Positions 45,375-58,074 of a DNA stretch of 64,000 nucleotides are shown one piece after another. The notes beneath the pieces were generated by a model. The model had not been told where the DNA came from. It saw only the letters and a program-made list of their open reading frames with translations, and made no database searches. Numbering within the stretch: the stretch's first letter is position 1; each line of letters opens with the position of its first letter. The stretch comes from Phaeosaccion multiseriatum (lineage: Eukaryota; Ochrophyta, other classes): assembly GCA_965112735.1 (NCBI GenBank), contig OZ218956.1, positions 1,054,001 through 1,118,000 on the forward strand, in the 5' to 3' direction. Position numbers and translations under genes: made by a program.

Positions 45375-45644
45375 TAACCGCGCTCCCGCCCTGCTCCAAA
45401 TTTTGATCCGTTCAGAAACTTCACATTTATATGCAATGCTCTCTGCTGTGAGTTGGGTTCTTGCTGCTGCTTCACTGCCGCTGCTGCTGCTGTGTATCAG
45501 GATCTATTGTCCTCGCCTCTTACTGTGAAAGAGAAATGAAGAGAAGGACGATCGAAGGACAGTTGGGAAAAGCATGACAGTTGGTTCTCCGATCGTACTT
45601 ACAGTTGGCGATTGTTGCTGGGAGAGGGGAAGTGTTTCCCGGCG

Positions 45645-48600
45645 ATGAGGAGAGCTTCCTCACCGGCAACAGCAGCAGCCCTTTCAGGAAGCAGAAGATT
45701 CCTGGTCACTCGAGTGAGCGCTGGGGGTCCGCAGCTTTCAAGAAAGAGGAGGAGGAACGGCGCGGTGCCCAGTCCCTGTGGCACTGCCTGCTCCGGAATT
45801 GATGCGTGGAGGAGCAGAGTCGGAGCGTGTGGGAGGGGTCTGCTGTCCCTGGGTCAGCGTGACTATCACCAGCAGCATGCTGCTCGGACTCAGACGGGGG
45901 GGAGGGGGGGGCGGCGTGAGGCTCAGGCGCAAGACCAGGACTCATGGCGCGAGAGGTGGAGCAGGGTCATGCGGACGAAGCAGGGCAAAGCGAGGCAGCA
46001 GGAATTGGTCAAGGAGATCGGATTGCTAGGCCGCAAAGGTAGGCTGCAGGATCTTCGCTGCTTGGTGGAGCAGGCTGAATCAGAAATCTGGGTTGGGGCG
46101 AGTGTGGAGAAGGGGAGAGGTGGGTTCGAGAGAGGAAGGCTCTCTGGCCCTGAATGGAATGCTTACGTGTACAACGCCATTATCTCTGCATATGGGCGTT
46201 GCGGACAGTGGCGTGAGGCTGTGGCCGTTCTCACCAAGATGACAGGCTCTGGAGTCACGCCGGACATTGTAAGTGAGACGCGGACGAGGGAGGGGGGGGA
46301 GGCAGGGCTTTGTGGGTCGCAGTAGAGCGCATCCGACGTTCAGGTAGGGGGAGTCTTACCAAGGCCTCGCCCTCTTAATCGAGTCCTTTCAGATCTCTTA
46401 CAACTCGGCCATCGCTGCCTGCGCCAAGGCCGGTCAACATGTCTTGAGCCTGTCGCTCATGAAGAGGGCCGAGCGAGGCGGCCTCGTTCCAGACGTGTTC
46501 ACCTACAACGCTTGCATAAATGCGTGTGCCAGGTACGGACGGAGTCTCCTGTATTGTTGTTTCTCTTTCTTGTTTGTATGGTACACCACTGCATGCCCAT
46601 GGGTGCCCGCTGACGTACAAACACACGTCCTTCCTTCCTTGCGAAAGGTACGGGCAGCAGGCGCAGGCGGAGTCCGTCTTCCGCGCGATGCAGCAGCAAG
46701 GAGTCGCTCCCGACGCCATTACCTTCAGCTCTCTTATGAAGGTGCACAACCGCGCCATGGACTTTGACGCAACGCTTTCCCTGCTTCGCTCTATGAATGC
46801 CGAGGAAGCAGAGCCGACGGGGGGAAGGGAAAGGGGGGACCAGGGCAGCAATGCCGGAGCGAAAGCAGACGCCCACTGCTACAGCGCAGCAATGGATGCC
46901 TGCGCTGGGCTGGGGGACCCAGAGAGAGCCGAGGTAGGTGCCTTTGCTCCTTCCCCCGATCGCGGGCACTGCTTACCTCCGTTGCGTTCGGATTGGATCT
47001 CTGATCCAGTTGTGAGTCCGTCCAGAGAGAGGTGCACGGAATCTTTTGCCCTGGTCATGTGATGTTTAGTCTGTTTGTGGGTATTAAGCCTCTTTTGACC
47101 TGGGCCCGCCTGATCTCAGCCGCTCTCCCCCCAACGTATGCTGCGAGACAAGGCCCTGCTCGACGAGATGCGCCGCGTCGGATTGGAGCCCACGGTGCAG
47201 TGCTACAACATCGCTATGAAGGCCTTCGCTGACGAGGGGAATACAGGCAGGACAGTACAGGTGACAGTCGAGAGGCACTACTCACGAGGAATGAGATGAA
47301 TCGTGGAGGTCGATTACGCGCATTCGGGCAGGATAGGAAAACAACTCTCACTCTCACACACACACTTCAATGCGTGCCTCCGCCCCGTGCTCCTATGTCG
47401 GTGTCCCGCGCAGCTGCTGCACGACATGTTGGACGCAGACACAGCGGTGCGGCCCGACGTTGTGAGCTACAACACCGCACTGCTGGCGCACTCGGTGGCC
47501 GTTCGGATGGAGATGTCTGCATCGTCGTGGTCGGGGTCGTTGGGGGAGACGAGGCAAAGCGTTGAAGTGGGGGGTGGCGAGGACGCGGAAGGCGCCCAAC
47601 GCGTGCAGAGGAGAGACGGCTGCGCTCGGCTAGTGGGGTGGATGGTCGCGATGCTTCAGAGCATGGAGAAGGGCGGTACAGGTAAGAGCAAAGCGCCTGC
47701 AGCAGGGTGTGGTTCAGCAGCAGCGGCTCTCGTCCTCTGTACTCAGCTTGTGTATCCTTTCCTCCCCCCCCGTCTGTTCTGGATTTCCGACACGAGAGAA
47801 GGGCGTGTGCGACCTAATGCGGTATCCTATGGAACCACAATGTCTGCCTGCGCGCGCGCGGGTGACGCTGTGTCTGCCCTGCAGCTACTGGACGTCATTG
47901 CTCGACATCCTGAGGTGGACGTGGATGAAAAGATGTATTGTGCGGTCATCTCCGCCTGTGCCAAGGTGAGGAGAAGTGAAAAGATGCGGGGGATGGGCCG
48001 GAACTCTCGGCTTTGTGCAGAGTCTGAAGGAGAAGTCCCTTAGGTCGAAGAATAGACGGACAGGCGGACGACAGTACACTCGAACTTGTGGAGCTGCATG
48101 AAGGCGGGATGCACGCTCAAACTGTCTCTCCCCCCCCCTCCCCGCCCGTGATGCTCTGGCAACCCTCTTCCCCTCCGACATCCTTTCTGTGGCCGCGAGA
48201 GTGCAGGCAGGGCGCTTGACATCGGCCCTGGATTTGCTGCAAGAAATGCGCGAAGGGGGGAGGCCTCCAGTCCGCTCCCAACACGTGGGAAGACAACAAG
48301 GGCAGAGAACAGCGCAAGGGAAGCATGGCAAGCCACTGAGGCCCAATGCACACTGCTATGCTGCTGCGATTTCGGGCTGTGCCGCGACTGGCGACCTCGA
48401 GCAAGCCCTCACACTGCTTCAAAGGTGCGATGCTGAGCTCATTTTTGACACACCGGGGAGGAGGGGGGTGAGGAGTGGGGGATTATACCTGCTAAGCTGA
48501 CCATCCCCTTTTCTGCGTACAGGATGCAAGACGACGGCTTACAAGCAGACACAGCGTGCTACAACGCTGCCATCACTGTGTGCAGGGTCGGGCGGCAGTG

Positions 48601-49575
48601 GGAGGAGGCTTTGCGACTCTTTGGCAGACTGGAGGGAAGCGGTGAGTCTTTGCCTTACACTTACCCCTTCTTCTTGGCTGTTGGCAGGCTCTCCACCCTC
48701 CCGTCTGCGTCGGAACTGCCTCCACTCGGGTGTGCTTTGGCCACTTTACTTCCTTGTCTTCTCACGGCGACACTTTTCCCTTTCCCTTACCCCATGCTCT
48801 CCCCCCTCACAGCCTTTGCGCGGCCCACCTGGGAAACTTTCCGCCAGTTGCTGGAGGTGCTGGACGCTGCTGAGAAAAGCGAGCTCGCAGACTCTCTGTA
48901 CCTCGAACTTGTTGCCCTGGGCTATGCAGAGCACCAGCAGGAGGGGGGCCATTCAGCAGCGCTGCGTCGGGAGGGCGACGAGCAGGCTTTCTCGCCCATG
49001 GTTCTTTCTGCCGGTAAAGGCATGAAGGGGGGGATTGGCCGCACAGCACAAGACGATTCCTGCCTCTCGCTGAGGGGCCACACGGTGTCCATGTCCAAGG
49101 TGAGCTTGTGATACAATACCTCACATTTGGCGACATCAGACGCGTTCACGGCCGTCACATATGATCCAAAGGTGGCGCGGCAGTGCGCATGTCTCAATCC
49201 ACTTCCACTGCATCATGTTGTGTCTGTGTGCAGGCCGCCCTTCGGCACGCTCTGAGGGGCTTGGAGCAGAGGTGGAGAGGAGAGTCAGGGGGTGAAGGTG
49301 AAGGTGAAGGTCGCATAGGCGACCTGGTGATCATGACCGGCGGAACATGGAGAAAGGGCGAAGGAAAGCTAGGCCCGGCGATCGCCGAATATGCCTTGCA
49401 GGAGTATGGCTTGGCATCTAAATGGATATTGGAGGAGGACGAAGAGGGTTTGAGTGCCCCCGATATGGAAAGCGATTGTGGGGAACATACGGCAAGCAGG
49501 GGGCAAGAGTTTCGGGCGTTGGTCATCCGAGAGCAGTGCTTGCAGGGGCTGTTCGAAAGGCGAAGACAGGTGTAG
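45645..49575 (+). CDS. PPR-SMR protein, organelle-targeted (863 aa)
   Basis: Ten exons: 45645-46268, 46393-46532, 46648-46933, 47120-47260, 47414-47681, 47799-47965, 48207-48424, 48523-48641, 48813-49099, 49234-49575. The first ATG gives a basic, acidic-residue-poor leader (MRRASSPATAAALSGSRRF) expected for plastid or mitochondrion. About twelve pentatricopeptide repeats follow, e.g. YVYNAIISAYGRCGQWREA, FTYNACINACARYGQQAQA, CYNAAITVCRVGRQWEEA. The C-terminus is an SMR domain: SLRGHTVSMSKAALRHALR, VIMTGGTWRKGEGKLGPAI. PPR-SMR proteins bind organelle RNA and some cleave it. Unrelated to the glycan genes. It starts 270 bp from the divergent multi-GT gene. Confidence 0.88.
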
Positions 49576-49714
49576 CCTTCTTAAGGCCTGAAAAATAATA
49601 TTTACTCTTCGCGCAATACAAATCTCATCGGTCCATCTGCGTGCTTCTCTCTCTCTTGTCCACTCCATTCCCCCCATCCCGCCGTTCAAGCGTTTTCCCT
49701 CTGCCCCTCCCTCC

Positions 49715-52700
49715 TCAGCCCTCAGCACAGGGTCGGCGCCCAATCTCCACATGACGGTAGAAGCTCTCGAGCCTGTCCTTCGCCCGTGCGTAGCCCCTCA
49801 TGGCGTCGCTCTGCGCTGCTCGGCCGAGTCTCTCGCTCAGGTCGCCTCCCTCCAGCAGACTCTCCAGGGCGTTGGCCAGGGCCAGCGGGGTGGGGAGCGG
49901 GACCAACAGGCCATTCTCTCTGTGCCGGATAAGCTCTGCTGCTCCTCCGAAGCCGAAGGTAACGACGGGAAGGCCTTGGGACATGGCCTCTGGTCCCACC
50001 TGCAGGCAGTCGAGAAAGGACGGAGGGAGAGGGAGGGGATTAAATAAGCGTCAGTGATGGCGACTTGGAAATCAAGGCCAGGCAGGGTAGAGAAGAATAG
50101 AGACACGCGCTCTGAGACAGAGCACACTCACCATTCCAAAGGTTTCGCAGCCGAGGGACGGAAAGACCAAAGCCAAGACGTCGGATGTGAGTATGGCGTG
50201 GTGCACTCGGTCTGAGGGGACATAGCCCCCGAAGGTCACGTTGGCTTGCATCTGCAGCGCGAGACGTCGCATCTGCGGCAAGATTGATCCGCTGCCAATG
50301 AGGACACCATGGGCAGACGGATGGTCCTCGTTCAGTATGGCCATCGCCCTGACGAACATTCCTGGGCCTTTCTCCCCTGACAAGCGTCCAAAAAAGACAA
50401 AGTGGGTCCAAGGCGGTATGACCCACCGCTCAGCCCTGTCCCTCGGGGCATCGCCAGAGACTTCACTGCGGTGCCCCCTCCTTCCACCTCCTCTAAGCGC
50501 CATGAGAGGGGGGAGGATAAACACTGGCCTCTTGAAGTTGCCGACGAGCTTCACGTAGCTGGAAGGGGAAACCAACGCCGTGAACGCCTCGATGGAGGCA
50601 GTCGTGCCGCCGCTGTTGCCCCCATCCGACGCTGGGGGCCGGGCTCCTACGTCAAGAATTCGCGCGTCGACCCCAGCGAGTCTAGCCACCTGCACAAGGT
50701 ATGCGTCGTTTCCCCCTGGGGCAGTCACTCCAGGGCCGTTGGCCATGACAAGAATATCAAAGCTCGACAGCACGTCATACAGACCTTGCAGGCCCTGTCG
50801 CAAGGTGTCGTCCACGCCGCTGACAACGTCCCACGAAGGAGACGTGTGAAGCACACTGTGTACGTAAGCATGCACTCCAAGCCCTCGCGAGGAGGCATGC
50901 TCCGCGACTACGGAGTCCAGCTCGGTGCAGTACTTCACCACATGAAGACTTGGAGCTTTGACCCCTTCAAAGAGCTTCAACTTCTCTCGCACCATTCTCT
51001 CCAGGGGTCTCAGATGCTCTGCCGCACTCCGCGCTTCCTCCTCCTCCTCTTGCCTGCAATATCCACCATCCAACGCAGAGCCCTCTGGGGCACAGGCACC
51101 ATCAGAGACTATACCAGGACCGACAGCGCTGCTGACGTCTCTCCTGTCACCGGACTCGTCGGTATCGACACGGGACTCATCCTTCCAGCACGACAGGTCC
51201 AAAAGGGTCACTTCAAAGCTACCTGTCCCTGCCAAAAGCACAGCCTGGTTTAAGAAGTTCACCTTTACCCCATCCACAGAGCCCAGATCAAATATATACA
51301 CGATGCTCCTCAGAGATGGAGGCCCTTCCAGGGTGCAGTGCTCGATATCGGAGTCCGAGATGGGCTCTTCCACCAGCGCCTCGAGTGTGCTGAGAGCGGC
51401 AGTTTGGGACGGAGAGCGAGAGAGTACGATACTTTCGTCGGGGGTATACACCTCCAGCGATACGTACATGGAGGGCACATCGTCGCAGCACACAAGCTCT
51501 CCGCTCTCTGCGTCCTCCCGGGCCTCTGAGGTGAGCCCACAAAGGAAGCATGCCTCCACACTGAGAGAGCCATAGACGCCCTTGGTGCTGATGGCCGCTC
51601 CCACGCGGAAAGCCTCTGACACGCTGAGCACCTGTGGGTACGCATTGTTCAGCGTAACTCGAATCAAAGAAGAGGGCATGGTGGGCACGGGTGCTTGGCT
51701 CTCGTGCATGGCACATAGACTGATGCGCATTGCATCATTTCTGCCGTTGATGATGGCGCCATCCTGGTTGCCGGGCTGGGCCGTGGGCGCTTCCCCCTGG
51801 TGGCCATCCCTGCCCCCTTCTACTCCATCAGCCCCCCCCCCCCTCGCGGGGTCCCAATGCAGCAACCGTGGCGAGAGTAAAGGAAGTTCGAGGCGCGTAG
51901 TGCCTCCCGCTGCGGTGCAGGTCACTTCCAGTGAAGTGAGACGTATGCGCTGCCACACTGATGGGCCTTCCCCCTGCCCGTGGGCAGAAATAACTTTGGT
52001 GAAGCCCTCGAAGCCCTCCAAAGCATCGACCTCCGCACTGCGATTTTCAAAGCTCACGAGATACACACCCGTCATCCCGTAGGGCCTCTCGAAGTCGTGC
52101 AGAGGGCGTACCACCACCATCCAGCAGGGGCGAGCAGTGTGTCTCCACAGCACGCGTAGTGCCCTCGCCGCACCACATCCTCCTTCATCAGCAGCAAGCG
52201 CACACCTATCTTCAGTCTCGGTATCGTCCCAGTCGCTGGCCGAGTGCAGGATGTAGCTTCCCACGCATTTGGTCAACGGAGGAGTGAGCGAGGGCGAAGG
52301 GTGCAGAGCCACAGACTCGCAGGGAGGACACCGCACCGAAACTTGGCGGTGGACACGCAGAAATCCCTGAGGCTCGTGGGGTTCGCTCCCCTCTGCCAGT
52401 TCCCAATGAATCAACCAGCCCCAGCTCCTCCTTGGCGGCTGTGTGGCGCCATCCTCTGTGGAAGCCCCTCTCCAATCCCACCCTGCCTCATTCTTCCGCG
52501 TCTCGTGCTCGTATGGAGAGACCGGCACGTAAGCTAAGACGTGTTCTTCATCGTTGCGCCCCCCTCCTGTATCGGGTCTGGGCAATGTGATGACCCAGGC
52601 ATCTGTCCCCGTGGAGAGAAGTGCGCGGTGGAGCTGCAAAACAGACCGATCGCCAACATCCGCCCCCACCCACCTTCCCTCGGAAGACATTGCGTACCCC

Positions 52701-52921
52701 CCAGAGAGGAAGTCTCCCAACCCCTCCACCTGCACTATACCGCAGGGAAGGTCCGGAGAAGGGCGGCCTGGGAACGACTCCCACGCCCGAGCTGCGGCAC
52801 CCGAGGTGAGCGGCACCTCCAGGTAACCCACCGACGGAGGAGCAGCTTGTGCCTGTGTGGCGAGAAGACCCAGCAGGACGAGGGATGCGCGGACTCCCAT
52901 CCTGAAGTAGGGCACAGCCAT
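49715..52921 (-). CDS. Secreted-type GT4 glycosyltransferase with large N-terminal region (1,024 aa)
   Basis: Two exons (52921-50132, 49999-49715). Signal peptide MAVPYFRMGVRASLVLLGLLA. About 600 N-terminal residues are of unknown function, with repeated short Cys pairs (CPPCES, CFLCGLT, CCDD) that could form disulfides. The C-terminal 390 residues are a GT-B glycosyltransferase of GT4 type: HVVKYCTELDSVVAEHAS, HFVFFGRLSGEKGPGMFVRA, GVLIGSGSILPQMRRLA, VTFGGYVPSDRVH and the EX7E motif CETFGMVGPEAMSQGLPVV, which the single intron splits. A retaining sugar transfer in the secretory pathway is inferred; sugar unknown. It is divergent from the transporter gene at 53077. Confidence 0.83.
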
Positions 52922-53076
52922 TGCAGCAGCTCATCCCCCTCAACTCTCGTGCTTCCGCCTCTTACTTTAGGTGTGTGTAATTTCTGTGAGCCCTCCCTGC
53001 ATACCCCGCAACTGTCGGTTGAAATGACCCCCAAGTCTCCTACAAGTAGGCTACTGATGCTTTGCACATTGGCGAG

Positions 53077-56000
53077 ATGGGAGGCGCCGAGGAAGGCAGC
53101 GAGCTTCGGGACTTGCAGGCGCAGGGAAAGACGCCTCCTACTGAGATCGATGGGACCGTATACACCGTCGATCAGCTGCTCTCTCATGTGGGAGAGGGAA
53201 AGTACCAGGCAAGTAAGGAGGGGGCGTGGGGGGGTTGACTGGCTCATCCTTGCTGGACCTTCACATCTTGTCGTTGGTTGTGTATGGATTGTCGGACCTT
53301 GTTGTCTGCCATGACATCAGTGATGACCTTGCTTCCTCCATCACTGTCGGACCTTCTTGTTTTGTTCCATCCTTCTTCCTCCAGCGCCACTGATCGTATA
53401 CGACCTTCTTTCTCGTCCCGCTCTCTTCTATTTTGCAGCTATGCTTACTAGTTTGGTGTGGGCTCTCTTATACAGCCTATTCGTGTCAGGTGAGGGGCAC
53501 TCCAGTGAGAATATTTATCGTATCGGCTCTCGTAGCGACACGCTCTCCTCCCCCGCCTCTCTACTTCCTCCGCTGCTTTCCTGATGCCTGCCCCTCCTGA
53601 TTCCCGTCTCTGCCTCCAAGGTGATCCTAATTGGGTTCCTGTCCACTTGCGCGGCGAGAGACTGGGGCCTTGTACCCGCTGCCAGGAGCTCTATCTCTGC
53701 CAGCTACTTTGTGGGACAAATTCTCGGAGCTGCCACCCTTGGACCAGTCAGTGATCACTGGGGCCGCAAGCCTGCCTCCATTTTGTCGAGCGCCTTCATC
53801 CTCGTCTTCGGCCTCTTGTCAGCCGTCTCACCCAACATGTGAGTGACCGAGAGTGAGTGAGAGATGGAGAGAGAGAGAGCGAGGGAGCAAGTCGCCCACT
53901 CACTCTGCCCCATGTTGGGGCAGACACCAATGTCGGACGACTTAACTTGCCTTGCCCTTGACCTGCTATTGCCCAAGCCCTTTCACCTTCTCACCTGACA
54001 CCTAGTCTACTTGCGTCGCGCCCCTGACCTCGACGAACCTCAGGTGGTATCTGATGTGTGCTCGGATGCTGGTGGGCTTTGGGATAGGAGGCATCTGTGT
54101 GCCCGCCGACTTGCTCGCGGTGAGGCAGGCAGCCAGGGGCAGTCAAGTCAAGAGTGCCCTCGTATGTCAGGTAGTCAGTCAGCCGTTACCTCCCTCTGCT
54201 GTACTCTCTGTTGCCATTCTTCTCGACACAAACAGGAGTTTTCCAGCACCAAGCGGCGCGGTAGAAACCTTCTCATCATTCAGGTGGGCTGCGGGAGGAG
54301 CTTGAAGCGCAAAAGGGTTCTTTTGCTCGTCCCACTGCCTGCTGCCCCTCTCCGTCCCCTTGTCTTCTCTTACAATCCCATCATCCGAGGAATGAAGCCC
54401 AAAAGGGTTCTTTCGCTCTCATGCCTCTTAGACGTCCTTTGTCCTGCCCTGTCTCTGTTCACTCTCTCGCTCTTCATGCTGCTCTCTTGTAAGCCCATCG
54501 TCCTGCTCTGCCTCTGTTCATTCTCTCGCTCATCACACTGCTCTCTTGCAACCCCATCGTCCTGCTCTGCTCTGCTCTGTCTCTGTTCCTCTCTGCCTCT
54601 CCCATCTGTTCAGCTCTTCTGGGCTGTAGGTGCCGTGTGCGTGGTCTTCTTGGCGTGGTGCATCCTCGAGTCCCGGGGGTGGAGGGCGCTGGCGCTGCTG
54701 TGTGCGCTGCCGATGGTCGTCATTACGATCGCGAGTCTCTGGATGCCTGAGTCGCCTCGTTGGCATCACGTACGCGGCAGGCCCCAGGCGGCCCTGCAGG
54801 TGCGTGCGTGGTGCATGTCAGAAAGCCTCCCCCCCTCCCTCTTGAGCTTCGAAGAGTCAGCCGAGATGTCTTTCCAGGCGCATCTGCCACAATCTGCCAC
54901 CACTTGAGATAGAAATAACTCCGCGGAGGCAGGCTCCCTCCCCTTGACCCCCCTTGCCCTCTCTTACGTAGTCAGCCGTCAGTTGTGCCTCATCATCACC
55001 CATTGTTTGTTTATGTTCCCGTCGTACTGTCGGTTCGGACCCCACACCACTGGCCCCACAGACTCTGCGTGTGGCGGCGCAAGTCAATGGCCGCAAGCTG
55101 CCACCGGATGCTAAACTTTCCGAGGCCGAGTGTCTTGACGGCGTGGAGGTGCATGGCTTCAAGAATGTGGGGAAGCTCTTCATGCCCCGTCTCAGGTGGC
55201 TGACAGTCAGGCTGTGGATTCTTTGGTTCTCCTGGGGCTTCGCCTACTATGGCATTATCCGTGAGTGTCTCAAATCGCGAGAGCGGCACACTTACACTAA
55301 AGAGGAACAGGGGGAGACGGAAACACGTTGACACCTCGAAGCGGCCCTGCCGTCCTGCTGTGCCGTTGTGCTCTGTTCGATTCCCAACCTCTCCCTGCCC
55401 CCTCTTGCTCCCCCCTTGCCCTTGCCCTTGCCCTTGCGTGCACACGCCCGCACTCACGCACGCACATGAAGTGCTCAATGTCAGACTTTTCGAGTCCGAC
55501 CTGTGGAACGAGGATACGTGCGCCTTCAATTACGAGGTTCGGAAGGGGGGGGGTGGGGGGCACTCGCCGAAAGAAGTGCGCTGTGCAGAGGCATGCGACG
55601 GCGCTAACAATCTCTCACATACTGTCTCTGCCTCCTCCCCTTTGTTCCCTTTCCCTTTCCCGGTGGCCGTTCGAGGATGGGCAGTCATTGGCCATCGTGG
55701 ACTCTGCGGAGGCCGTGGGCATACTCCTCGCGCTCCCCCTTATCGACACCGTGGGACGCGTAGGGACCCAGGCTGTAACGTACCTGCTGGGGGCCGCTCT
55801 CCTGGTGCCCATCGCATTCGAGGTGACTTCATAACGGGAGAGGGAAGACTTTGGGGGTGCACCGATGAACGAACTAGTGTCTGCTGCGTCTTTTTCTCTC
55901 AGATGATCCTCCTCAGTGCTGAACGTGTCTCCCTTCTGCTTTGTGTCCCGTCTGCTTTGTCGCTCGGTCTCGGTCGCTCTCAGGTGTCCCCGCAGGTATT

Positions 56001-57155
56001 GATTGTGCTCATCGCCTTCGGGACGGTGGCCTGTATGCTCGCTTCGAGCAGCACCTCATGTGTTCACCTCCTAGGTCAGTCAGTCCAGTCAGTCAGGCAG
56101 GCAGGCAGGCATAATTTTACGCGGGAATATGCCGTGCGGGTGTGTACCGTGGCGACTTGGCGACATCTGTGGAGGGCGGGCTGTCGTGTAAAGGAATGTC
56201 GTCATCACCTCCTCCTCTTGGCGGCGGCTGAGTACCGCGGCTCATACGTCAGCGAGGGGCGCGTCTCGAGGTAGTCCAGCAGGGCCACCACGAAGCGGGG
56301 AATCAATACAATAGCCGATAGTAAGCGCTTCTGTTTTGTTCCGCTGCCGCTTTCTTCTGCTCCCACCCTCCTTTGACCGTTCTGTTTACCTCTCCTCCGA
56401 CCTGTGCTGCCCTCCCTTCCCCCGCTCCTGGACCATGTCTCTACCCTCTGCCCTCTGCCCTACCCTGCGCGACGTAGAGCTGTACACGACGGACGTTCGC
56501 GGAACGGGGCACGCATGGGCCAACTTGCCGGTGAGGAGGGGGGATGGCTGAACAAGTGTTGAGTGCATAATTTTAGAGACACACCGCCATTGCGCGAGCG
56601 CTCTTTGTACGTCGCGCCTTCGTTAAGACCGCCCCTGCCTGCCTGCCCTGTCCCTTCGTGCGAAAGGAATGCTTGGGGGGCTTTCTTTCCCCCTATTTGG
56701 TGCAGAGCGACTTGTCCATCTTCACCTGCGCCATGAGCATCTCCGCCGTGCTCGTGGTGGCAGGTGAGTGAATGAGTGAAGAGAAAAGGGGGGGGGCTGG
56801 GTGGTGGGGCTTGGTTGTTTGCTTGGCTCCGGCCGATTCTCTCTTGTGAGGCGACCCGCTCTTCACTCCCGCTCTTTTTCTTCTTCTTGTGTAATCGCCG
56901 CCACTTGGTGCTCATCTTTGGCCGACTGCTTCGTCGATCCACATCTCACCTCTCTCTCGCCCGCTTGGCCTGACTGCTGGTGCCCTTCGTCCGCCCTACC
57001 ACACAGGCGTCATCAGTCTGACGTTCCAGGAGACCGCGGGGAGGGACCTAGACCAAACCAACGACCCACCAGAAGCAGGCCCAACAACGGGGGAAGAAGC
57101 AGGAGGAGCAGCAGGGAAAGAGGAAGAGCCGTCACAAATACGGAATTTGCTGTAG
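53077..57155 (+). CDS. SVOP/SV2-like major facilitator transporter (499 aa)
   Basis: Thirteen small exons: 53077-53208, 53439-53489, 53621-53838, 54044-54119, 54236-54283, 54614-54799, 55062-55260, 55472-55536, 55676-55822, 55996-56074, 56478-56530, 56667-56763, 57007-57155; sum 500 codons. MFS landmarks: VYTVDQLLSHVGEGKYQ, GPVSDHWGRKPASILSSAF (motif A), CARMLVGFGIGGICVP, MPESPRWHHVRGRPQAAL, PLIDTVGRVGTQAV and ELYTTDVRGTGHAWANLP. These match synaptic-vesicle-2-related transporters and plant organic-cation/niacin carriers. Intron 1 begins GCAAGT after CAG, a GC-AG intron, and the same occurs in the paralog at 63194. Substrate unknown; exporting or importing a small organic ion is most likely. 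Confidence 0.85.
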
Positions 57156-58074
57156 TTGCGTCGTGTTTTAGACTCCTTGGATCAAAGAGGAATCCCTGCC
57201 CTAGCGGATACACCCCTTTAAAGGACAGCACCTGCTAGCTACCCCCCCCTCCCCCCCCCCTGAGTTTTTGTAGCCCACTACTGGCGCCGCTCTCGCTTCC
57301 CTGTCTTGGCCCTACCTACTACTTTTCGGAAGCGACAATCTTACGTACGCGACCCTCAGTCCCCATCCCTCCTGGGGCGCCTTCGCACTCTTGGCACCCG
57401 CTCGAGACTTGGCACCCGAGACTACCGTCGCCGTAGAGTAAGGACACAATGCGTCGTGTCCGCCAACCACTTTATGCTACAAGCACTGAGGGAAGATGCA
57501 GCTCTTGGACTGCTTTTCCCTCATGTCTTGCTCTTGCGTGTGAAGGCATTAAGCTCGCGTTATATGTTGTAAGAGAAGAAAAGACCTTTTTAGCGTGTTT
57601 CCCGAGGGGTTGGGGCAGACCTTGAGTCATACCCCATGCTACACATGCCCGAATGGCTTGCGTGTCCTTTCTACTCTGTTGTGCTGCGTCTTCTTTCCGT
57701 TCCTCTAGTGGAATGAGTTCAGCAGGAATTGCTTCGTGGGTAACTGTTGTGTCTCGATGTTGCGTGTCGAGTCATGTCGAGTCCTATATCAAAGATGGAC
57801 ATGTCCTTCCAACAGATCGACAGCGCTGCGTGCTTGCTCACCCCCAGGCAGGGCTACTTGCGCCTCAGTCGTCTCTCCAGTCGGTAGCTTCAAGACATTC
57901 CGCATCATTGTCGTCGGAAACGGGAAGAGGGTAAGCCTGGCTCTGACTCTGCTGCACCTCGGAATGGACTTTCCGCAGGGCACCGACCGAAATCTGAAGA
58001 GAGTGACCATTTAGTGGTCCCCAGGTGAAAGAAGTGCCCAGTGGCTATGGTGCCAGCGAATGAGGGGATGATGC
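57156..58074. other. Gene-free stretch, 0.9 kb
   Basis: Between convergent genes. Short ORFs here have no family resemblance. A short repeat GA(C)TTGGCACCCG occurs twice near 57390-57420. Nothing else seen. Confidence 0.45.

Noticed and set aside
50402-51253. Plus-strand 283-residue ORF
   Set aside because: Antisense to the 930-codon first exon of the GT4 gene; no recognisable domain.
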